From assembly GCA_963932145.1 (NCBI GenBank), contig OZ010611.1, forward strand, positions 59,467,292 to 59,531,291: a stretch of DNA of 64,000 bases, given 5' to 3'. Shown in pieces: positions 37,105 through 47,524 of the stretch; position 1 is the stretch's first letter; every line of letters begins with the position of its first letter. Made by a program: the position numbers and the translations under genes. This DNA comes from Acanthosepion lycidas (lineage: Eukaryota > Mollusca > Cephalopoda > Sepiida > Sepiidae). Under the pieces are notes generated by a model. That model searched no databases and was not told the origin of the DNA. It worked only from the letters and a program-made list of their open reading frames with translations.

Positions 37105-37235
37105 TTCCTTCTATATTTAACTTTATGTAGAGGCTAGACCCCCCTCTAAATCTTGGTTGAAATTATTTTTCATTCTAATTCATAGAATTGGAGTATTGTG
37201 CAATGGTGTCGTCTCATACAACAGTGAGGTAGTAG
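37105..37235 (+). repeat. Family A-like segment inside family D
   Basis: TTTAACTTTATGTAGAGGCT, CTTGGTTGAAATT and CAACAGTGAGGTAG are family A markers, whereas monomers on both sides read AACATTATG, CTGGCTTG or similar, and CAACTGTGAG. The nearest full family A array lies about 13 kb away. Confidence 0.7.
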
Positions 37236-38812
37236 AAAAAATTTGAGTGCTCACAATGGGTGATCAGTGTATTTTTCTGTTTGTTCCTTGCCTTTACCTT
37301 TTTCTTGTATATTGAACATTATGTAGAGGCAAGGCACCCCTCTACATCAGGCTTGAAATTTATTTTTCAATCTATTTAAAAGAAATGGAGTAGCGTGCAA
37401 TGGTGTTTTCTCATACAACTGTGAGTTAGTAGAAGAGATTTTGGGTCACAAAAAGGGTGATCAGTACATTATTCTCTTCTGTTTGTGCCTTGTCTTTACC
37501 TTTTTCTTCCATATTTAACATTATGTTGAGGTTTAGGCCCCCCTATAAATCTGGCTTGAAATTATTTTTCATTCTAATTCATAGAAATTGAGTAGCGTGC
37601 AATGGTGTCGTCTCATACAACTGTGAGTTGGTAGAAAAACTTTGCTGGCACAAAATGGGTGATCAGTGCCTTATTCTCTTCTGTTTGTGCCTTGTCTTTA
37701 CCTTTTTATTCTATATTTAACATTATGTAGAGGCAAGGCTCACCTCTAAATCTGGCTTGAAATTATTTTTCATTCTAATTCATAGAAATGGAGTAGCTTG
37801 CAATGATGCCGGCTCATACAACCGTGAGTTAATAGAATAATTTGTGGGCACGAAATGGGTGATCAGTGTCTTATTCTCTTCTGTTTGTGCCTTGTCTTTA
37901 CCTTTTTCTTCTATATTTCACATTATGTAGAGGCAAGGCTAATCTCAAAATCTGGTTGAAATCATTCTTCATTTTTTATTCATAGAAATGGAGTAGCGTG
38001 CAAAGGTGTCGTCTCATACAACTGTGAGTTAGTAGAAAAATTTGGTGGGCACAATATATGTGAACAGTGTCTTATTCTCTTGTGTTTTTGCCGTGTATTT
38101 ACCTTTTCTTCTATATTTAACATTATGTAGAGGCAAAGCACCCTCTATATCTGGCTCGAAATTATTTTTCATTCTAATTCACTGAAATGGAGTAGTGTGC
38201 AATGGTGACATCCCATGCAACTGTGAGTAAGTAGAAAAAATTTGTGGACACAAAATGGGTGATCAGTGTCTTAATCTCTTCTATTAATCTTTTTCTTCTA
38301 TATTTAACATTATGGAGAGGCAAGGCCCACCTCAAAATCTTGCTTGAAATTACTTTTCATTCTAATTCATAGAAATGGAGTAGACTGCAATGGTCTCGTG
38401 TCATACAACTGTAAGTTAGTAGAAAAAATTTGTGGGCACAAAATGGGCGATCAGTGTCTTATTCTCTTCTGTTTGTAGCTTTGTCTTTAACTGTTTCTTG
38501 TATATTTAACATTATGTAGATGCAAGGCCCCCCTCTAAATCTGGATTGAAATTATTTTTCATTCTAATTCATAGAAATGGAGTAGCATGCAATATTGTCA
38601 TCTCATACAACTGTGAGTTAGTAGAAAAATTTTGTGTGCCAAAATTTGTGATCAGTGTCTTATTTTCTTCTGTTTGTGCCTTATATTTACCTTTTTCTTC
38701 TATATTTAACATTAGGTAGAGGCAAGACCCCCAGCTAAATCTGGCTTTAAATTATTTTTCATTCTAATTCACAGAAATGGTGTAGCGTGCAATGGTGTCG
38801 TCTCATACAACT

Positions 38813-38850
38813 GTGAAATAGTAGAAAAAATAGTGAGATAACAGAAAAAA
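38813..38850 (+). repeat. Internal 25-bp duplication in one monomer
   Basis: The usual single GAGTTAGTAGAAAAAATT segment is present twice in altered form (GAAATAGTAGAAAAAATAGT then GAGATAACAGAAAAAATTTG), lengthening this monomer by about 25 bp. I saw no other monomer with this change. Confidence 0.8.
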
Positions 38851-41539
38851 TTTGTGCACACAAAATGGGTGATCAGTGTCTTATTCTCTTCTGTTTCTGC
38901 CTTGTCTTTAACTTTTTTTCTCTATAATTAACATTATGTAGAGACAAGGCACCCCTCTAAATCTCGCTGGAAATTATTTTTCATTCTAATTCATAGAAAT
39001 GAAGCAGCGTGCAATGGTGTCGTCTCATACAACTGTGAGTTAATAGAAAAAACTTGTGGGCAAAAAATGGGTGATCAGTGTCTTCTTCTCTTCTGTTTGT
39101 GCCTTGTCGTTACCTTTTTCTTCTATATTTAGCATTATGTAGGGGCAAGGCACCCCTCAAAATGTGGCTTGACATTATTTTTCATTCTAATTTATAGAAA
39201 TGGAGTAGCGTGCAATGGTGTCGTCTCATACAACTGTGAGTTACTAGAAAAAATTTGTGGGCACAAAATGGGTGATCAGTGACTTATTGTCTTCTGTTTG
39301 TGCCTTATCTTTACCTTTTTCTTCTATAGTTAACATTATGTAGAGGCAAGGCACCCCTCAAAATCTGGCTTGACATTATTTTTCATTCTAATTCATAGAA
39401 ATGTAGTAGCGTGCAATGGTATCATCGCATACAACTGTGAGGTAGTAGAAAATTTGTCCGCACAAAATGGGTGATCAGAGACATATTCTCTTCTGTTTGG
39501 GCCTTGTGTTTACTTTTTCTTCTATATTTAACATTATGTATAGGCAAGGCCACCCTCTAAATCTGGCTTGAAGTTATTTTTCATTCTAATTCATAGAAAT
39601 GGAGTAGCGTGCAATGGTGTCGTCTCATACAACTGTGTGTTAGTAGAAAAATTTTGTGGGCCAAAAATGGGTGAGCAGTGTATTATTCTCTTCTCTTTGT
39701 GCCTTATATTTACCTTTTTCTAATATATTTAACAATATGTAGAGACAAGCCCCCCTCTAAATCTGGCTTGAAATTATTTTTCATTCTAATTCATTGAAAT
39801 TGAGTAGCTTGGGATGGTGTCATCTCATACAAATGTGAGTTCGTAGAAAAATTTTGTGGGCCAAAAATGGGTGATCAGTGTATTATTCGCTTCTGTTTGT
39901 GCCTTATATTTACCTTTTTCTTCTATATTTAACATTAGGTAGAGGCAAGGCCCCCCTCTAAATCTGGCTTGAAATTATTTTTCATTCTATTTCATAGAAA
40001 TGTAGTAGCGTGCAATAGTGTCATCTCATACAACTGTGAGTTAGGAGAAAAAGTTTCTGAGCCGAAAATGGGTGATCAGTGTCTTATTCTCTTCTGTTTG
40101 TGCCTTATATTTACCTTTTTCTTCTATATTTAATATTATGTATAGGCAAAACCCCACTCTAAATCTGGCTTGAAATTATCTTTCATTCTAATTTATAGAA
40201 ATGGAGTAGCATGCAATGATGTCGTCTCATACAATTGTAAGATAGTAGATAAAATTAGTGGGCCCAAAATGGGTGATCAGTGATTTATTCTCTTCTGTTT
40301 GTGCCTTGTGTTTACCTATTTCTTCTATACTTAACATTATTTAGAGGCAAAGCCCCCCTCTAAATCTGGCTTGAAATTATTTTTCATTCTAATGCATAAA
40401 AAGGGAGTAACGTGCAATGGTGTCGTCTCATACAATTTTGAGTTAGTAGAAAAAATTTGTGGGCACAAATTGGTGATCAGTGTCTTATTCTCTTCTGTTT
40501 GTGCCTTGTCTTTAAATTTTTCTTCTATATTTAACATTATGTAGAGGCAAGGCCCCCCTCTAAATCTCGCTTGAAATTACTTTTCATTCTAATGCATAGA
40601 AATGGAGTAGCGTGCAATCGTGTCGTCTCATACAACTTTGAGTTAGTAGAAAAAATTTGTGGCCACAAAACGTGTGATCAGTGTCTTATTCTCTTCTGTT
40701 TGTGCATTGTCTTTACCTTTTACTTCTATATTTAACATTATGTAGAGGCAAAACCCCCCTCTAAATCTGGCTTGTAATTATTTTTCATTCTAATTCATAG
40801 AAATGGTGTAGCGTGCAATGGTGTCGTCTCGTACAATTGTGAGTTAGTAGATAAATTTTGTGTGCTCAAAATGGGTGATCAGTGACTTATTCTCTTCTGT
40901 TTGTGACTTATATTTACCTTTTTCTTCTATATTTAACATTATGTAGAGGCAAGGCACCCCTGTAAATCTGGTTGAAATTTTTTTTCATTCTAATTCATAG
41001 AAATGGAGTAGCGTACAATGGTTTCGTCTCATACAACTGTGAGTTAGTAGCATAATTTTTTGGGCCCAAAATGGGTGATCAGTGTCTTATTCTCTTCTGT
41101 TTGTGCCTTGTCTTTACTTTTTTCTTCTATATTTAACATTATGTAGAGGCAATGCACCCCTGTAAATCTGGTTTAAATTATTTTTCATTCTATTTCATAG
41201 AAATGGAGTAGCTTGCAATAGTGTCGTCTCATACAAATGTGAGTTAGTAGAAAAAATTTGTGGGCCCAAAATGGGTGATTAGTGTCTTATTCACTTCTGT
41301 TTGGGCTTTAAATTTACCTTTTTCTTGTATATTTAACATTATGTAGAGGCAAAACCCCCCTCTAAATCTGGCTTGAAATTATTTTTCATTCTAATTAATA
41401 GAAATGGAGTAGCGTGCAATGGTGTCGTCTCATACAACTGTGATTAGGTAGAAAAATTTTGCGGACACAAAATCGGTGCTCAGTGTGTTATTCTCTTCTA
41501 TTTGTGCCTTATATTTAACTTTTTCTTCTATATTTAACA

Positions 41540-44140
41540 TTATGTAGACGCAAGGCCCCCCTGTAAATCTGGTTTAAATTATTTTTCATTCTATTTCATA
41601 GAAATGGAGTAGCATGCAATAGTGTCGTCTCATACAAATGTGAGTTAGTAGAAAAAATTTGTGGGCCCAAAATGGGTGATCAGTGTCTTATTCTTTTCTG
41701 CTTGTGCCTTGTCTTTACCTTTTTCTGGTGTATTTAACATTATGTAGAGGCAAGGCCCCCCTGTAAATCTGGTTTTAATTGTTTTTCATTCTATTTCATA
41801 GAAATAGAGTAGAATGCAATAGTGTCGTCTTATACAAATGTGAGTTAGCAGAAAAAATTTCTGGGCCCAAAATGTGCGATCGGTGACTTATTCTCTTCTG
41901 TTTGTGCCTTAAATTTACCTTTTTTTTGTATATTTAACATTATGTAGAGCCAAGGCCCCCCCTGTAAATCTGGTTTAAATTATTTTTCATTCTATTTCAT
42001 AGAAATGGAGTAGCATGCAATAGTTTCGTCTCATACAAATGTGAGTTAGTAGAAAAAGTTTCTGGCCCAAAATTGGTGACCAGTGTCTTATTTTCTTCTT
42101 TTTGTGCCTTGTCTTTACTTTTTTCTTCTATATTTAACATTATGTAGAGGCAATGCCCCGTGTAAATCTGGTTTAAATTATTTTTCATTTTATTTCATAT
42201 AAATGGAGTAGCATGCAATAGTGTCGTCTCATACAAATGTGAGTTAGCAGAAAAAATTTGTGGGCCCAAAATGGGTGATCAGTGTCTTATTCTCTTCTGT
42301 TAGTGCCTTAAATTTACCTTTTTCTTGTGTATTTAACATTATGTAGAGGCAAGGCCCCCCTGTAAATCTGGTTTAAATTATTTTTCATTCTATTTCTTAT
42401 AACAGGAGTAGCATGCAATAGTGTCGTCTCATACAAATGTGAGTTAGTAGATAAAATTTGTGGCCCGAAAATTGGTGATCAGTGTCTTATTCTTTTCTCT
42501 TTCTGCCTTAAATTTACCTGTTTCTTGTATATTTAACATTATGTAGAGGCAAGCCCCCCCCTATAAATCTGGCTTAAATTATTTTTCATTCTATTTCATA
42601 GAAATGGTGTAGCATGCAATAGTGTCGTCTCATAACAATGTGAGTTAGTAGAAAATATTTGTGGGCCCAAAATGGGTGATCAGTGTCTTATTCTCTTCTT
42701 TTTGTGCCTTAAATTTACCTTTTTCTGGTGTATTTAACATTATGTAGAGGCAAGGCCCCCCTGTAAATCTGGTTTAAATTATTTTTCATTCTATTTCATA
42801 GAAATGGAGTAGATTGCAATAGTGTCGTCTCATACAAATGTGAGTTAGTAGAAAATATTTGTGGGCCCAAAATGGGTGATCAGTGACTTATTCTCTTCTG
42901 TTTGTGCATTGTCTTTACCTTTTTCTTCTTTATTTAACATTATGTAGAAGCAAGGGCCCCCTGTAAATCTGGTTTAAATTATTTTTCATTCTATTTCATA
43001 GAAATGGAGTAGCATGCAATAGTGTCGTCTCATACAAATGTGAGTTAGAAGCAAAATTTTGTTGTCCCAAAATGGGTGATCAGTGTCATATTCTCTTCTG
43101 TTTGTGCCTTGTCTTTACCTTTTTCTTCTATATTTAACATTATGTAGAGGCAAGGCTCCCCTGTAAATCTGGTTTAAATTATTTTTCATTCTATTTCATA
43201 TAACTGGAGTAGCATGCAATATTGACGTCTCATACAAATGTGAGTTAGTAGAAAAAATTTGTGGGGCCAAAATGGGTGATCAGTGTCTTATTGTCTTCTG
43301 TTTGTGCCTTGTCTTTACCTTTTTCTACTATATTTAACATTATGTAGAGGCTAGGCCCCCCTGTAAATCTGGTTTAAATTATTTTTCATTCTATTTCATA
43401 GAAATGGAGTAGCATGAAATAGTCTCGTCTCATACAACTGTGAGTTGTTAGAAAAATTTTGTGGGCCCAAAATGCGTGATCAGTGTCTTATTCGCTTCTG
43501 TTTGTGTCTTCAATTCACCTTTTTCTTGTATATTTAACATTATATAGAGGCAAGGCCCGCCTGTAAATCTGGTTTAAATTATTTTTCATTCTATTTCATA
43601 GAAATGGAGTAGCATGCAATAGTGTCGTCTCATACAAATGTGAGTTAATAGAAAAACTTGGTGGGCCCAAAATGGGTGATCAGTGTCTTATTCGCTCCTG
43701 TTTGTGCCTTAAATTTACCTTTTTCTTGTATATTTAACATTATGTAGAGGCAAGGCCCCCCTGTAAATCTGGTTTAAATTATTTTTCATTCTATTTCATA
43801 GAAATGGAGTAGCATGCAATAGTGTAATCTCATACAAATGTGAGTTAATAGAAAAAATTTGTGGGCCCAAAATGGGTGATCAGTGACTTATTCTCTTCTG
43901 TTTGTGGCTTATCTTTACCTTTTTCTTCTATATTTAACATTATGTAGAGGCAAGTCACCCCTGTTAATCTGGTTTAATTTATTTTTCATTCTATTTCATA
44001 GAAATGGAGTAGCATGCAATAGTGTCGTCTCATACAAATGTGAGTTAGAAGAAAAATTTTGTGGGCCCAAAATGGGTGATCAGTGTCTTATTCTCTTCTG
44101 TTTGTGCCTTGTCTTTACCTTTTTCTTCTATATTTAACAT
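41540..44140 (+). repeat. Satellite subfamily with GGTTTAAATT and GGGCCCAAAATG
   Basis: About 13 consecutive monomers share a distinct variant set: CTGTAAATCTGGTTTAAATT, TTCTATTTCATAG, AGTAGCATGCAATAGTG, CATACAAATGTGAG and GTGGGCCCAAAATGG. GGGCCC is a palindromic ApaI-type site created in most of these units. They differ from one another at several sites each, so the expansion is older than those in families A and F. Confidence 0.88.
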
Positions 44141-45519
44141 TATATAGAGGCAAGGCCCCCCTCTAAATCTGGCTTGAAATTATTTTTCATTCTAATTCAT
44201 AGAAATGGAGTAGCGTGCAATGCTGTCGTCTCATACAACTGTGAGTTAGTAGAAAAAATTTGTGGACACAAAATGGGGGATCAGTGTCTTATTCTCTTCT
44301 GTTTGTGCCTTGTCTTTACCTTTTTCTTCTATATTTAACATAATGTAGAAGCAAGGACCCCCCTCTAAATCTGGCTTGAAATTATTTTTCCTTCTAATTC
44401 ATAGAAATGGAGTTGCGTGCAATGGTGTCTTCTCATACAACTGTGAGTTAGTAGAAAAATTTTGTGGGCACTAAATTGGTTATGAGTCTCTTATTCTCTT
44501 CTGTTTGTGCCTTGTCTTTAACTTTTTCTTCTATATTTAAAATTATGTTGAGGGAAGGCCCCCCTTAAATCTGGCTTGAAATTATTTTTCATTCTAATTC
44601 ATAGAAATGGAGTAGCGTGCAATGGTGTCGTCTCATACAACTGTGAGTTAGTAGAAAAATTTTGTGTGCAAGAAATGGGTGATCAGTGTCTTATTCTCTT
44701 CTGTTTGTGCCTTATATTTACCTTTTTCTTCTATATTTTACATTATGTAGAGGCAAGCCCCCCCTCTAAATCTGGTTGAAATTATTTTTCATTCTAATTC
44801 ATTGAAATGGAGTTGCGTGCTATGGTGTCTTCTTCTACAATTGTGAGTTATTAGAAAAATTTCGTGGGCACAAAATGAGTGATCAGTCTCTTATTCTCTT
44901 CTGTTTGTGGCTTGTATTTACGTTTTTCTTATATATTTAAAATTATGTAGAGGCAAACCCCCTCTAAATCTGTTTGAAATTATTTTTCATTCTAATTCAT
45001 AGAAATGTAGTCTCATCCAACAGCGAGTTAGTAGAAAAATTTTGTCGTCACAAAATTGGTGTTCAGTGTCTTTTTGTCTCCTATTTGTGCTGTGTATTTA
45101 CCTTTTTCTTCCATATTCAACATTATGTACAGGCAAGGTCCCCCTCTAAATCTGGCTTGAAATCATTTTTCATTCTGTTTCATAGAAATTTAGTAACGTG
45201 CAATGTTGTCGTCTCATACAACTGTGAGGTAGTAGAAAAATTCTGTGGGCACAATATGAGTGATCAGGGTCTTATTCTCTTCTGTTTTTGCCTTATATTT
45301 ACCTTTTTCTTCTATATTTAACATTATGTTGAGGCAAGGCCCCCCTATAAATCTGGCTTGAGATTATTTTTCATTCTAATTCATAGAAATGGTGTAGCGT
45401 GCAATGGTGTCGTCTCATACAACTGTGAGTTAGTAGCAAATTTTTTGTGCACTCGAAATTGGTGATCAGTGTCTTATTCTCTTCTGTTTGTGCCTTGTCT
45501 TTAACTTTTTCTTCTATAT

Positions 45520-45719
45520 TTAATTTTATGTAGAGGCTAGGCCCCTTTCTAAATCTTGGTTGAAATTATTTTTCATTCTAATTCATAGAAATGTAGTAGC
45601 GTGCAATGGTGTCGTCTCATACAACAGTGAGTTAGGAGAAAAATTTTGTGGGCACAAAATGGGTGATCAGTGTCTTATTCTCTTCTGTTTTTGCCTTGTC
45701 TTTAGCTTTTTCTTCTATA
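45520..45719 (+). repeat. Isolated family A monomer next to LTR-2
   Basis: One monomer reads AGGCTAGGCCCCTTT, CTTGGTTGAAATT, GAAATGTAGTAGCG, ACAACAGTGAGTTAGGAG and GTCTTTAGCTTTTTC, all family A markers (the GAAATGTAG variant is also found at about 10030 and 13640). It lies in family D and stops at the LTR-2 insertion point. The right flank of LTR-2 is not family A. Confidence 0.85.
45716..45719. repeat. Target-site duplication, left, LTR-2 (TATA)
   Basis: The satellite breaks in TTCTTCTATAT and resumes at 47521 with TATATTTAAC. TATA is duplicated if the element starts with TG at 45720; TATAT if it starts at 45721. Confidence 0.75.
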
Positions 45720-46484
45720 TGTGGGACCATTTAGCGAGGCAGAATGGGAAAAGAAAGAAAAGAAGAAACGGAGTGGCTAACAACCGAATCGTGAGTGATT
45801 AGCAAGAACATACACACAGCTAAGAGACAATGGATAAAAGGATATTTTGATAAGTAAGAAATGGCGAAAGACTGTCATTACAATGACAGGGAAATTGTGA
45901 GTAAAAAGAAAGGGAAAGATGGAAAGAATCAGATATGTTTTGGCATCGGCTAAGGCTATGAAAACAAACTATTCGTACGGGAATACATCTTATTATCAAC
46001 TACAGACCGGTTGACCAAAGAAAAAGAGAGAAAAAATTCGAATGAAAATGTTATTTCGTTAAGTGACGAAAAACAGGCAGCTAAAAGGACTTGGACAGAT
46101 ATGAAAAATTAAAATCCACCCACGAGCGTCCGACGGGTCCTCCTTGGCCTGGGATAATAAAATTTTGTTATCAGGAATTTGTGCCGAAGTAAAATGAATG
46201 TGTTTTTTTTCTTTCTTCGAGGCGACAGACTGGCTGGAACTTTGGAGGTGTTTCTTTTTGAGACCGTGTTAAAGAAGACCACACATTCTGATAATTAGCG
46301 ATAAAATACCTGACGTAAACCACGTGTAGAACAAGAGTTATGACCGCCATTGTCATATTGTCCCGTTCGCGGCTGGAGAAATGATAAACCATTAAGGGGA
46401 AGAAAAGGGAAAGAGAAGAGATAATATTTTTCTTTTTTAAGCAAGATATTTTTTTTTCTTCCTGAAACAAAGCCGCAGATTCGT

Positions 46485-46528
46485 CCACGCCCGACTAAGA
46501 CATCATTGGTCGAGTGGTGATCACGTGA
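46485..46528 (+). promoter_or_regulatory. LTR-2 U3 box cluster
   Basis: CCACGCCCGA (46485-46494), CATTGGTCGA (46504-46513, a reversed CCAAT) and TCACGTGA (46521-46528, palindromic E-box) occur in the same order as in LTR-1, where the last two are duplicated. Their retention in otherwise poorly alignable U3 sequence suggests function as upstream promoter or enhancer elements. Confidence 0.55.
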
Positions 46529-46724
46529 TGCACGAGGGAGGCTGCTGCCACCCATCTGGAGGATGAGAAAGAGAGGTTGCCACGAAGATGTGGGGAGGGC
46601 AGTTCACGCCCCTCTGAAGTATGATGAGAAGGTGGGAGTGAAGAAAGGTTCCCAAAAATGGAAAAAGGTGGAAATTCCTAACCAGAGAGGTGGATATGTA
46701 TTTAGAATTATCGAGGAAACCCCC

Positions 46725-46768
46725 GGTGCCGACATACTCACCCCGGTTTTTGTCGGCACCCATATAAA
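46725..46768 (+). promoter_or_regulatory. LTR-2 core promoter: 9-bp inverted repeat plus TATAAA
   Basis: GGTGCCGAC (46725-46733) and GTCGGCACC (46752-46760) form a perfect 9-bp inverted repeat with an 18-bp spacer containing CACCCCGGTTT; TATAAA follows at 46763-46768. A start site is expected about 25-30 bp downstream, near 46790-46800. TCAGTC at 46817-46822 resembles an initiator but is rather far from the TATA box. The same block exists in LTR-1. Confidence 0.65.
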
Positions 46769-47233
46769 CGAAGCCACAACGAGCAGAGTTGAGTCGAGTC
46801 CCAGCAGTTCCCAGAGTCAGTCTTCGGTTGAAGCAAGCGTCGCAGATAGTTGACCAGGATTCACGCACATTCCAGACCCATCTTCAAACCAAGAACAATT
46901 ATTTTGAAGAGCGACTTAGATCCAGATCAACGAAATAAGTTTTTTTCTTTTGACTTTCGTCCAAAGACCCACCGAAACACCAATTTCTTAGAGAGCAGAC
47001 GACTTGAAGTGTTAAAACTTGCCTAGCGGAAAACGACGTGTCACAATCCATAGAACGGGTCAGGAGATAGATGCAGTCCTATGTATCGAACAACTAGACA
47101 TAAAGTTTGTTACCTTTTTCTTTGATACTTTGAACTTTTGAGTTTTCATTTTATTGCCTTTTATGCATATTTGTGTGGTATCACCCCCGTTGAACTCGGT
47201 TTGCCGTACGGCCCCGACGACTGATTGATTTCC

Positions 47234-47297
47234 TCTGCCTAGATCAATTCACAACGTGGGTAGGCAGACTGGGAATCAAAGTAGTTACTTCGGTAAC
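47234..47297 (+). other. U5 double hairpin of LTR-2
   Basis: Hairpin I: TCTGCCTA (47234-47241) and TAGGCAGA (47261-47268), 19-nt loop. Hairpin II after 15 nt: GTTAC-TTCG-GTAAC (47284-47297), a UUCG tetraloop if transcribed. Compared with LTR-1 (TCTGTCTA/TAGACAGA and GTTGC/GCAAC), each stem has one paired substitution that preserves pairing. CCAGGCGTTGGAAGCGAG follows, matching LTR-1 closely. Confidence 0.7.
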
Positions 47298-47428
47298 CAG
47301 GCGTTGGAAGCGAGTTGGGAACGACGAGGCTGATATCAAATATAACCAGATTCCCACCCGAATCACCAAAAGGTTAGAACATCGCATTTGGAGCAGCGAC
47401 ACACGAAAGGAGCAGCGAGGAGCGAACG

Positions 47429-47520
47429 GCTGGCGCCGCAGCGAGGACATCACAGTTGATGCCGTGGTAGACTGCGATAGAACGACACGGTTGGCGCTGC
47501 GACCAGAGGACGACATCACA
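47429..47520 (+). repeat. LTR-2 terminus with repeated end sequence
   Basis: GCTGGCGCCGCAGCGAGGAC and then ATCACA (ending 47454) is repeated in altered form as GTTGGCGCTGCGACCAGAGG and then ACGACATCACA (ending 47520). The first ending is followed by GTTGATGCC, which looks like a degraded TGGCGCC-type site. The second TGGCGCT box (47490-47509) matches the terminal box of LTR-1 (27350-27331). Confidence 0.6.
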
Positions 47521-47524
47521 TATA
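47521..47524. repeat. Target-site duplication, right, LTR-2 (TATA)
   Basis: TATATTTAAC resumes the satellite immediately after the ATCACA end of LTR-2 and duplicates the bases at 45716-45719. Confidence 0.75.

Larger units (their letters stand above)
36921..45519 (+). repeat. Satellite array, family D, diverged monomers
   Basis: About 43 monomers remain in register at about 201 bp but carry many private substitutions and small indels; few adjacent units are near-identical, apart from the 41.5-44.1 kb subfamily. Examples of damage: about 20 bp lost at 38281 (the GTTTGTGCCTTGTC segment is missing), a 25-bp duplication at 38813-38850, and a shortened unit at about 44995-45040. It also contains 39044-39328, the partner of the copied segment at 35.2 kb. 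No gene or other element is visible. Confidence 0.95.
45720..47520 (+). mobile_element. Solo LTR of a retrotransposon (LTR-2, 1,801 bp)
   Basis: A 1,801-bp non-satellite insertion starts TGTGGGACC and ends GACATCACA, with short target duplications. Order along the + strand: purine-rich U3, CCACGCCCGA and TCACGTGA boxes (46485-46528), inverted repeat plus TATAAA (46725-46768), two hairpins (47234-47297), then a repeated terminal box. The same order occurs on the minus strand of LTR-1, so the two are diverged members of one family in opposite orientations. No protein domain is recognisable in its short frames. It lacks the 29-bp repeat of LTR-1. The start TGTGGNACC is also shared with LTR-1. 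Confidence 0.82.

Noticed and set aside
40337-40537. Open frames on the minus strand of the satellite (also 41997-42188)
   Set aside because: These are reverse-strand readings of ordinary monomers that arise where a recurrent stop is mutated. They are not shared by neighbouring units.
46156-46161. AATAAA as the LTR-2 polyadenylation signal
   Set aside because: It lies about 600 bp upstream of the TATA box, in U3, so it cannot define the R/U5 boundary of this LTR. No convincing signal was found downstream.
46563-46853. 96-codon + frame and overlapping 115-codon minus frame (46521-46868) in LTR-2
   Set aside because: Both overlap the TATA box and inverted repeat of the LTR core promoter, lack domains and are not conserved in LTR-1.
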